Shown here: in pieces, positions 17,835-24,958 of the stretch
Position numbering within the stretch: position 1 is the first letter of the stretch
Layout: each line of letters starts with the position of its first letter
Origin: Anaerolineales bacterium
Lineage (GTDB): Bacteria > Chloroflexota > Anaerolineae > Aggregatilineales > UBA2796
Length of the DNA: 64,000 nucleotides
Reading direction: 5' to 3'
Assembly: GCA_015075625.1 (NCBI GenBank)
Contig: JABTTZ010000003.1
Span: 186,001 to 250,000 of the forward strand
Program-made: the position numbers and the translations under genes
The notes under the pieces: model-generated
What the model was told of the DNA's origin: nothing
Databases searched by the model: none
Seen by the model: the letters and a program-made list of their open reading frames with translations, nothing else

Positions 17835-18710
17835 TCACTTTACCCAACGCAAGGCAACCATGCCCTGCCCCGTCGTTTCATCACCGCCTAGTTGAATCCC
17901 TGAAGGCACAGAGGTGGTGAGCCAATTAGACACATCACTGCTGGTTTTCAAACGATTGCTGCTGCCGCGTGGTTTACGCGCCACAATGTGACTGAATAAA
18001 AGGGAATCCGCTGGCAGCGACTCGGTTGTCCACAAAGCGCCATGGGCAACGGTTTTTGTCTCCACCTCCAGTTTAACATGGGTAGCAATTTCGGTGCTGT
18101 TTTGCACAAAGTCGCGGAAGGCGTTATCCGGCAGCAGAACAAGACTGCTTTGAACTTTCTCGTGCCAATAGCTGTAGGCATCCCCGGCGGGAAAGGCGTT
18201 CTGCGCCAGCCATTGGGCAACCTTTGTTAGTTTGGCGTCTTCCTTAGCCGCAAAGGCGAACTCCTCTAAGACGACATGCCCATTGGCATCGACGGCTTTA
18301 CCCGAACGCAGTGCCTTGTCTTCCTCCAACGCGCCAAAGGTGAAATCCGGAAGCCCTTGCGCACCCACTGCTTGCAACGAGCGCCCCAAACGGGAAAGGG
18401 CAAGCGGACTAGTCACATAGGCGAAGATGCCCACCAATGAACGCACCGGAAAGAGCGCGATCCGCGCCTCGCCCACCGAGATTGCCCCGGCGTGATCGGC
18501 GGCGTTGTTCGTTTCGGGACCAAACACAGTGTTCACCTCGTTTGTATCTGTGGCTTGGCTGCGTAAGGCGCCTTTCACGCCGCTGCCTTGCACAATAGGA
18601 AACTGCGTCGCCCGCTCGCGTTGAATGGGCAGGTCTACGGTGGAAACGCTCGATCCCGTCCCGGCATGGAGCGGGGACTCGGTATAGAAAAACAAGACCA
18701 ACGAGTTCAT
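17835..18710 (-). CDS. cmr4: Type III-B CRISPR backbone RNase Cmr4
   Basis: A 291-residue RAMP protein. The N-terminus LVLFFYTESPLHAGTGSS and the motif PIVQGSGVKGALRS match Cmr4, the Cas7-like subunit that forms the filament backbone and cuts target RNA at 6-nt intervals. The conserved acidic region following the first RAMP strand includes Asp26 in STVDLPIQRER, the position expected for the catalytic Asp. The target-RNA cleavage activity therefore looks intact, although the active-site residue is assigned only by position. Confidence 0.92.
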   Translation of the reverse strand: MNSLVLFFYTESPLHAGTGSSVSTVDLPIQRERATQFPIVQGSGVKGALRSQATDTNEVNTVFGPETNNAADHAGAISVGEARIALFPVRSLVGIFAYVTSPLALSRLGRSLQAVGAQGLPDFTFGALEEDKALRSGKAVDANGHVVLEEFAFAAKEDAKLTKVAQWLAQNAFPAGDAYSYWHEKVQSSLVLLPDNAFRDFVQNSTEIATHVKLEVETKTVAHGALWTTESLPADSLLFSHIVARKPRGSSNRLKTSSDVSNWLTTSVPSGIQLGGDETTGQGMVALRWVK

Positions 18711-18745
18711 TGATTAAATTACTCCCTCTGATCGTTCAGGATGAT

Positions 18746-19891
18746 TTACCACGCGGACAGGACAAATCCACCATAGCCCATAGCGCCGTAATCTGGTTCA
18801 CCGGGCGGCGTCTCGGTAAAGGGGCGGGTGAAGGGCGCTGCCCCCTCAAAGTAATAAACAGTGCCAGCGGGGACGAATGCCCGCATCGGTTTCGGTTTTT
18901 TCTGCGCCAAATCCCACCCACTGATGGAAATCGGCTTGCTGACGAGGGCGCTGACTAAATGAGCATCTGGACCAACCCATGTTTCCCAACCCGCCTCGGC
19001 GGGGTACCACCCCCCGGAAAAATAGGCAGGGGTGGTCAGAATAACCTTGATGCGCCCCGGACGTACCGAGGGAAAGGCTGGCGGCGGCGGCACTTCGCGG
19101 TAGAAGGCACTGCGCCCCTCCCCACCTATTAGAAAAACCCCCGGCGTCAGGAGTTTGACCGCCTCATCATTGATGCCAATGAGCAGCCCCACCTGATCAT
19201 CCGGTGCTTTTGTTAGCGGACGGACGAATTCGGCGCTGTAGAGCAGCCCTGTCTTTGCTTTGCGGATATCGTGCGCCATGCCTAAGCCAATTTTTTCCTC
19301 GGTGTGAACGAGATCAGCCTTTTTGTGAACGGTGGTGGGGGTGCTGCCTTTTAGATATGCCTGTACGTCGTTTTCGTCCAACCACCCCTCCACTGGCTTC
19401 CACTCAAAGGGATTTCCCTCAGAGTCACTGCCCGCCAGTGGGGAGACAGGATGCCACTGATCAAAAGGAAGGTTGGTGACCCCTTCCGGCACAGTTTCAA
19501 CCGCTGGTGCGGCAATGCTGTAGACGAGTGATTTAGTCGTTGAGTCCTCCGCCTGCATCAGGTCGTTGGGGGCGGGCAAAAGCCGACTCACCTTTCCTTT
19601 CACCGATCGTGCGATATAGGGTCCGGCAAGGGACAACGCCCCTAACGAAGCGAAATGATCATTACCTCCGGGCAGCCCAATCGCTTTTATCAGCGCCGGA
19701 TCAACACGACCCTCCTTGTACGCCTCAAAATCAACGCCGGCTTGCTCAAGGATGCTGGTGCGGATCACGCCCGCTATCGTCTGGGGATAGGGGGGAAAGA
19801 CACTGCGGGCAACAAACGCCTGCCCCGCCGCAAAGGGGCGCGATTCACGGAACATCCACACATCGTGCGCTTCTAAGAACAACCACTTCAT
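18746..19891 (-). CDS. cmr3: Type III-B CRISPR protein Cmr3
   Basis: A 381-residue protein when started at the ATG at 19891 (MKWLFLEAHDVWMFRESRP), which overlaps the cas10 stop by four bases. The opening WLFLEAHDVWMFRE and SVFPPYPQTIAGVIRTSIL are the standard Cmr3 signature (Cas5-like subunit that binds the crRNA 5' tag with Cas10). The C-terminus ends with a YGAMGYGGFVLSAW glycine-rich segment. A 35-base gap separates it from cmr4. Confidence 0.92.
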   Translation of the reverse strand: MKWLFLEAHDVWMFRESRPFAAGQAFVARSVFPPYPQTIAGVIRTSILEQAGVDFEAYKEGRVDPALIKAIGLPGGNDHFASLGALSLAGPYIARSVKGKVSRLLPAPNDLMQAEDSTTKSLVYSIAAPAVETVPEGVTNLPFDQWHPVSPLAGSDSEGNPFEWKPVEGWLDENDVQAYLKGSTPTTVHKKADLVHTEEKIGLGMAHDIRKAKTGLLYSAEFVRPLTKAPDDQVGLLIGINDEAVKLLTPGVFLIGGEGRSAFYREVPPPPAFPSVRPGRIKVILTTPAYFSGGWYPAEAGWETWVGPDAHLVSALVSKPISISGWDLAQKKPKPMRAFVPAGTVYYFEGAAPFTRPFTETPPGEPDYGAMGYGGFVLSAW

Positions 19892-21438
19892 GAGCGTACC
19901 CCTCCTGAGGCAAGCAGCCGCGCCAAGATCAACCAAGCGCCCAAGCGATCCCATCCCTGCGCCTCGCCAAGTGCGGCAAGTTGAGGGGCAAGATCATTGA
20001 TCCGCTCTTTCATATCCCCTGCTTTGCTGCTGATGCGGCGTTTCAACAGGCGGCGCAGTTCCGCTTCCCGTGCTTCGGGAGGTAGGGCAGTGTTCCCTTG
20101 CGTTGGAAATGCCTCAGCAATGGTCAAGATGTCATAGCCAATGCTGGATGAAAGCCAGTCCTGTTCGCGATCAAAGGCACGTTGCAATTGTTCCATCAAG
20201 CCGCTGATCTGATCCCACTTAGCGCCCATCGCTCGGATCGCAGTGGAGCGGCTGTCCCGAATGACCACCGCATCGCGCCCAAAGTCATTTTTGGCGCTCT
20301 TTTCCGCTGCCCGCGCTTCATCCATGACACTATCAAGGGGGAGGTGCGTTTTCATGAGGGCAATGCCAGCACTAGCGGTGACTGCCCCGTTCATTACTTC
20401 GGCAAGAGCAAGGCGCAGTTTATTGGCGCAAGGGAGCGCCGTCTTCAGCGGCAAAAGTGCCAAAACATCATCGCCCCCGGCGTAAATCAGCACGCCCTTG
20501 TGTTCGGTAACAATGTCGGGAACAGACTGTTGAGCAAAGACGGCAAGATTATAGGAAATTTCCTGATGTTTGGCTTTTGTTCGGCATTGGGAAAGCGTTT
20601 TTCCCATGCGATCCCCGTCCATATGCAGCACAGCGAGGTAGAGCGGTGTCTCCTCGTCTTTTTTAGGCGGCGGCGCACCAGCACGGGCAACACGTTCCAC
20701 ATCGGCAATGCCTTCAATGGTGCCATCTTCACCACGCAGATCAGGGACAGCCCACTGCCCCACGCGCTTGATCAGCGCCAGCGCCCCAAGCTGCTCATTT
20801 TTGCGGATGACCATATGATCATCCCTGCCATCAGGACTCCAATAACGCTTTAGAGTCTCCGCATTACGGAGGGTATCCCAGAACTTGCCATCGTTGGAAA
20901 GTGCTGCCCCTGCCCCCGTGAGGGTGCATTTGAATTCCGCCACATCGTCCAACTGGGTGAAATTCCGCAGTTGGCGGCGGATCGCCAGTGCCTTTGATGC
21001 CTGTGTGTAAGAGTTTCCATGCTCTTGGGGATCATACGGAACACACACCCAGAAGCATTCCAGCCAGTCCTTCGTCTGTGCCTTGAAGCGATTTGTCCAT
21101 TCGCCATCCCCCAAGCGATCCCACAACCACTGCTCTACGCGGTTGACAATCTCCTCAAGCCAATAGGTGCGGATTGCTTTCTCCACCTCTGCGCCCAGTG
21201 TGCCATCCTCACTGAGGAAGGCGAAGCGATGCGGAATAGCACGGGGAAGGTCGCCCTCCCCATCCATCGCCGGGAAAATCATCGTCTCGCTGGTGACCCC
21301 GCGCTGTTGGGCATGGCGAATGCCAGCACGGGCAAGCAGGCTGAGCAAGCGGCTGCCGACGTACAAATCCTGGGTGCGCCGCGCGGCGGCAATGAAAGAC
21401 TGCACGGGTCCAATTTGGAACAGGTACAAATGGGTCAT
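19888..21438 (-). CDS. cas10: Type III-B CRISPR Cas10/Cmr2, cyclase with no visible HD domain
   Basis: A 516-residue large subunit, shorter than classical Cmr2 proteins. It starts with the hallmark IGPVQSFIAAARRTQDLYVGS. The palm-domain motifs are intact: LHMDGDRMGKTLS and the GGDD loop at residues 321-324 (YAGGDDVLALLP). The enzyme should make cyclic oligoadenylates when target RNA binds. No His-Asp pair of an HD nuclease is seen anywhere, so ssDNA cleavage is not expected. It overlaps cmr1 upstream and cmr3 downstream by four bases each. Confidence 0.93.
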   Translation of the reverse strand: MTHLYLFQIGPVQSFIAAARRTQDLYVGSRLLSLLARAGIRHAQQRGVTSETMIFPAMDGEGDLPRAIPHRFAFLSEDGTLGAEVEKAIRTYWLEEIVNRVEQWLWDRLGDGEWTNRFKAQTKDWLECFWVCVPYDPQEHGNSYTQASKALAIRRQLRNFTQLDDVAEFKCTLTGAGAALSNDGKFWDTLRNAETLKRYWSPDGRDDHMVIRKNEQLGALALIKRVGQWAVPDLRGEDGTIEGIADVERVARAGAPPPKKDEETPLYLAVLHMDGDRMGKTLSQCRTKAKHQEISYNLAVFAQQSVPDIVTEHKGVLIYAGGDDVLALLPLKTALPCANKLRLALAEVMNGAVTASAGIALMKTHLPLDSVMDEARAAEKSAKNDFGRDAVVIRDSRSTAIRAMGAKWDQISGLMEQLQRAFDREQDWLSSSIGYDILTIAEAFPTQGNTALPPEAREAELRRLLKRRISSKAGDMKERINDLAPQLAALGEAQGWDRLGAWLILARLLASGGVRS

Positions 21439-22352
21439 TTCAATTCACCTCCCCATACGGTCTCCCCATCCCAAAGCTCAGTCGCATCGCGCATAAAATT
21501 GTTTAGCACCTTCCAATCAATGGGCGATCTCTGAACTTCAGAGCGCATCACGGTAAGGATAGGGATATAGTGCTTCCCAACTTTGCGCATCTGGGCGATC
21601 AAGGGCGAGGCACGCCGCCCCTGCATGGCGTAACCAAAATTCCGCTCAGCGTTGCGGTATTTCTCTGTGCGGAGCAGCTTTTGGAACAAATCGATCATCA
21701 AGGGCTGCCATTCCCTATACTCGGTTGTCTTGCCCACAATCACCCAACTATGCTGAGGATGTAGGGTGGGAAAGGGTGGGGGTGGGACGCTTTGTGAAGG
21801 GGAATTCTTGATGAAACTCTGAAGGTAATATTCCATAGACGCGATTAGCTTATCGGCAGAGGAAAAATCCACGATCTCGCGATTATTGACATTATCGCGA
21901 TTATTGACATTAAACGCCCCAAACATGCGCCGTGAACGCTTGCCAAGCCCTCCCAACAAAAACCATGTATAGAGCGCCCGCTGGAAGGCATTGGGGATCT
22001 TTACGCCGGGACGGGTGACCACCTGAAGATCGAACGTTTGCCCCTGTTTAAATGCCTTTGCTAGCGATTTTCCATTGCTGCGGTGGGGGAGCATGGATGT
22101 CTCAACGGTTTCTAGGCGGTTCATTTCATACAGGCGAATGGACACCTGCGATCCCCGCTCCGTAGAGCCGAACACGTTTCTTTCCCGCTCACGGAGCGTT
22201 TCTAAGTTGGCGTCCTTCGCCCCTTCAATGGCGCGAAACCAGTAGCGAAGCTGCCCCCGCACAGAGGCGGCACGCAGTTCCGGCTCTTGTTGATATGCCC
22301 CATAGAGAAAAAGGGGTGACGTTATCCCCAACGGATGATTTTCGGATGCCAT
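21435..22352 (-). CDS. cmr1: Type III-B CRISPR RAMP protein Cmr1
   Basis: A 305-residue Cmr1. The signature runs through ITSPLFLYGAYQQEPELRAASVRGQLRYWFRA (split here by a few residues), then NVFGSTERGSQVSIRL. Cmr1 sits at the distal end of the complex and binds target RNA. It starts 7 bases after the CARF-HTH gene, and its stop overlaps the start of cas10 (ATGA). It is somewhat shorter than some Cmr1 proteins, but the essential N-terminal RAMP is complete. The C-terminal part contains RRASPLIAQMRKVGKHYIPI, also typical. Confidence 0.9.
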   Translation of the reverse strand: MASENHPLGITSPLFLYGAYQQEPELRAASVRGQLRYWFRAIEGAKDANLETLRERERNVFGSTERGSQVSIRLYEMNRLETVETSMLPHRSNGKSLAKAFKQGQTFDLQVVTRPGVKIPNAFQRALYTWFLLGGLGKRSRRMFGAFNVNNRDNVNNREIVDFSSADKLIASMEYYLQSFIKNSPSQSVPPPPFPTLHPQHSWVIVGKTTEYREWQPLMIDLFQKLLRTEKYRNAERNFGYAMQGRRASPLIAQMRKVGKHYIPILTVMRSEVQRSPIDWKVLNNFMRDATELWDGETVWGGELK

Positions 22353-22359
22353 AAGGCGG

Positions 22360-23178
22360 TTACTCCCATCCTTTCATAATCTTGATCAACGCCAAGCGCA
22401 CGTCGCGGATTTTCTCCCCAAAGTCAAAGACCGTGCGCACGGTGTCGTAAATGATTTGCAAATGGTTTTGCACCGTCTTGATCGACAGCACCAACAAATC
22501 CGCAATTTGCTGGTCGCTGTAGTCCTCGTGCGCCGCCAGCGCATTGGCAACCCGATGCTGAGCGGGCGTCAGCCGCGAGAGCAGCATCTCTTTGCGGTTC
22601 AGCCGCCGCCGCAGATGCTCAGTGATGTCCTCGCGGGTGAGCGCCTCCAACGTTGTTGGCGCAAAACGCGAGGGCAAAAAGGGCAGCGCCGCCACCTGCA
22701 CTCGCCCCCGATCTGCGATGGGGACATGGTAAGCATTCGTCGCCATGATGTCTTTCGGCGTCAGCACCGTCCACACCTGATCATATTCATCCAGCAGCAG
22801 CGAGGCGGCGTAGACGGCGTAGACGCTCATCGCTTTGCGCCCGCCCGCCACCATTAGATGAATTGTGTACTCCTGCTGTTTGTAGGCAAGCAGCGCATCC
22901 AGCACGCCGTAAAAATACGCCTCGGCGGAGGAATCATCCTCAATATCCAGCAGCGGATTCCCGCCGAGGTCATAGATTTCATGGCTGTCCACAGGCAGTT
23001 CCGGGTAGGCGCGGGCTATCTCTGCCTGCAAATCGCGCAGTGGCGCGGCAATGCCCGAACGTTCCGGGTCGGTGTGCAGCAGCCCGATCCGTTCATAGGT
23101 GTAGCGTTCCCAGGGCGTCAAAGGCGACGGTCACTGCCTGCGGACGCTGCCCAATAGTGGCAAGGTGAGGTGGGGCAT
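22360..23178 (-). CDS. CARF (NE0113-like) protein fused to LuxR-type HTH, frame disrupted near the N-terminus
   Basis: The intact frame begins only at a TTG (23121) and gives 253 residues. They contain IGLLHTDPERSGIA and HLMVAGGRKAMSVYAVYAASLLL, the second CARF signature of Cas_NE0113/ring-nuclease-like proteins. A LuxR-type helix-turn-helix follows at about 195-245 (YSDQQIADLLVLSIKTVQNHL). The missing first strand is present just upstream in another frame as HLATIGQRPQAVTVAFDAL. One C missing after the ATG at 23178 (run 23172-23175) and one base too many in the run 23109-23111 would restore a single protein. Such a fusion should link cyclic-oligoadenylate sensing to DNA binding. Pseudogene or sequence error are both possible. 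Confidence 0.75.
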
Positions 23179-23185
23179 GAGGAGG

Positions 23186-24307
23186 TCACTGCTCCCAGTA
23201 CAGTTGATTCAATTGATCGGCTGCCCATGCCAATTGCTCAGCAGTGGGTGATTCCACACTCGTGAGGATTTCAAACCGAGCGCCATAATCGTTCCGGTAT
23301 GTGCCAACAAGTTTCCCTTCGTAGGCATAGAAATCCCCTTTGATGGCTTTTTGTTTGTGATAGGGGAGCGAATGGGCGGTTTTGATCCATGCCACCTCTC
23401 GACAGACTTTTTCGACAAATGGTTTGAAGCCATTGGGGTAGTGATCATCACGGAAGCGAGGGGGCGTTTTTTCTCCATCTTTGACGGGCGGCAGTTGACG
23501 GTCACGAGGGTAGGCCGCCCGAAACCCGGTCAGGTAAATTTGCCCAACAGCGCCTAATCCAAAGACATTCTCGCCATCAATTTCGTATTCTTCAAGCAGC
23601 ACACGAATCTTGTCGTCAAGTTCGTGAATCTCATTCAGGGTGAGCGTGTCGTTGCGCTCAAAACGGGCAAGTAACCCAGCATTCTCCCCCAAGATGCTGT
23701 AATCAAAGGAGATCGGCATCGGTGGAATGGTGATGATCTCAGAAAAACGCTCATGCCGGTACAGGACAGGAATACTTAATGCCTGCCCAAAAACAACGGC
23801 AATAGCGATTTGCGCCTTGTAGCCGCCAGTGGCGTCAATGATGATCCTCTCGGCGCCATATTTCTCAACCAAATCCCCAATTTGCCTCACCAAGTTCCGC
23901 AGCCCAAATGTCCTGAACCGTGCGGGGTTTTCATCCTGAAGCCCTTCAATAGGATAAGAATCCACGCTTTGGATGTCCTTGAGACCGCGTTCGATGTAGT
24001 AATTCTCTAGGAGCTTGCCCATGTTTTTGCCATCTTCGGTATCCGAGACTAGAAAACAAAGATGGTTTAAGGTGACCCGTCCGCGCCTCACTGCCTCGTC
24101 AATGGAGTTGATCTCTGCGCCGCAAATGCGTGCCGCTGGCGGAATTTTGACTAGTTCGCTGGCAAGCCGCGACCACTGTTTTGCGGCTAAGTGTTCCTTC
24201 AATATGTCGTGGGTTTCTTTTGAAATTCCGTTCCCTTCATTGAATTGCCCTTTGATATTGGCAAAAAGGCTTGTTCCAACGGTGCTGATTAGGCAATTTG
24301 CGGACAT
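23186..24307 (-). CDS. CARF-domain CRISPR effector, C-terminus possibly RelE-like
   Basis: A 373-residue CRISPR accessory protein of the APE2256/Csm6-like CARF group. The two ligand-binding CARF motifs are STVGTSLFANI (residues 8-18) and IIDATGGYKAQIAIAVVFGQ (about 156-175). A winged-helix-like linker (TLNEIHELDDKIRVLLEEYE ... FGLGAVGQIYL) follows. The last 90 residues (about 285-373) are mixed alpha/beta with basic and aromatic residues. Their order in this family recalls CARF-RelE mRNA interferases (Cami1), but I cannot verify the fold. An RFRDDH string matches the loose HEPN spacing, but its context does not. It probably binds cyclic oligoadenylate and acts on RNA. Confidence 0.8.
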   Translation of the reverse strand: MSANCLISTVGTSLFANIKGQFNEGNGISKETHDILKEHLAAKQWSRLASELVKIPPAARICGAEINSIDEAVRRGRVTLNHLCFLVSDTEDGKNMGKLLENYYIERGLKDIQSVDSYPIEGLQDENPARFRTFGLRNLVRQIGDLVEKYGAERIIIDATGGYKAQIAIAVVFGQALSIPVLYRHERFSEIITIPPMPISFDYSILGENAGLLARFERNDTLTLNEIHELDDKIRVLLEEYEIDGENVFGLGAVGQIYLTGFRAAYPRDRQLPPVKDGEKTPPRFRDDHYPNGFKPFVEKVCREVAWIKTAHSLPYHKQKAIKGDFYAYEGKLVGTYRNDYGARFEILTSVESPTAEQLAWAADQLNQLYWEQ

Positions 24308-24319
24308 GTAAAAGATCCT

Positions 24320-24700
24320 TTAGCGCCGCGCACGGGCGGCATTCCGAACGGAATCCAAATTGATGATCTCTCCAACCTCAAACGTACTTACCACCGCCCC
24401 CGCCACTGGACGTAGCCGGATAATCGTGGGAAAGCGCCCCATCCGTCCGTGCAGTTCCGCCAGCACAATAGCGGTGATGAAATTCAGCGCGGGTGGCACA
24501 ATCAGCCACGCCTCTTTTTGCCACTCGTCGGGGGTGATCGCCAAATCATCGATCATCGTTACAACTTGTGGGGTGAATTCTTTTTCTAGATCAAACTGAA
24601 CGCGCACATCCCGTATTTCCTGTGCTATTAACTCCGTTAATGTCTCAAGTTGATGTATTTGTGCATCGGTTAAAGGATGTGAAAAATTAATCACTTTCAT
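24320..24700 (-). CDS. csx15: CRISPR-associated protein Csx15
   Basis: The ATG at 24700 (MKVINFSHPLTDAQIHQLE) is the family's normal start, so the upstream in-frame start at 24724 is rejected. The 126-residue protein contains the conserved ELHGRMGRFPTIIRLRPV and TPDEWQKEAWLIVPPALNF blocks, together characteristic of Csx15. Csx15 occurs beside type III CRISPR systems and is related to ring nucleases that bind or degrade cyclic oligoadenylate. It is the first gene of this operon, 12 bases before the CARF protein, and could dampen the signal. Confidence 0.85.
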   Translation of the reverse strand: MKVINFSHPLTDAQIHQLETLTELIAQEIRDVRVQFDLEKEFTPQVVTMIDDLAITPDEWQKEAWLIVPPALNFITAIVLAELHGRMGRFPTIIRLRPVAGAVVSTFEVGEIINLDSVRNAARARR

Positions 24701-24958
24701 AGGAATGTCTACTATTCCGTGCAATGTTTGCTTGCTATAAAGGATACCATTCCAATCCAGTATCTCACAAATAGACCTTCAGCACATGGGTATTTACCCC
24801 CAAAAAACGTCTCCCTCTGGAGGGAGGGTATGGGATTAGGATATAAACCGGGGTCGCAAGCTGGATAAAGGCGAGGAGGTAGCAGCAGTAGCAGCAATGA
24901 GTTCGTTACACCCGGCAGTCTCTTGGCGGCTGCCCGGTGTAACCACAAGAGGAGCGAT
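24701..24958. promoter_or_regulatory. Intergenic region before the CRISPR operon, with two hairpins and no array
   Basis: A 258-base gap upstream of csx15, which should contain the promoter of the csx15-cmr operon. No direct repeats of CRISPR type are present. CTCCCT-CTGG-AGGGAG (24811-24826) is a small hairpin. GTTACACCCGGCAG and CTGCCCGGTGTAAC (24905-24918 and 24930-24943, one mismatch) form a 14-bp stem just past the ClC gene stop and probably end that transcript. No clear -10/-35 pair could be chosen for csx15. Confidence 0.5.

Noticed and set aside
23186-24307. HEPN active site (RFRDDH) in the CARF protein
   Set aside because: The R-x4-H spacing fits, but the position is in a Pro/Asp-rich loop and not in a helix, and Phe follows the Arg, unlike typical HEPN motifs.
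24701-24958. Possible CRISPR array near the Cmr operon
   Set aside because: No repeated units with regular spacers were found; only two single hairpins are present.
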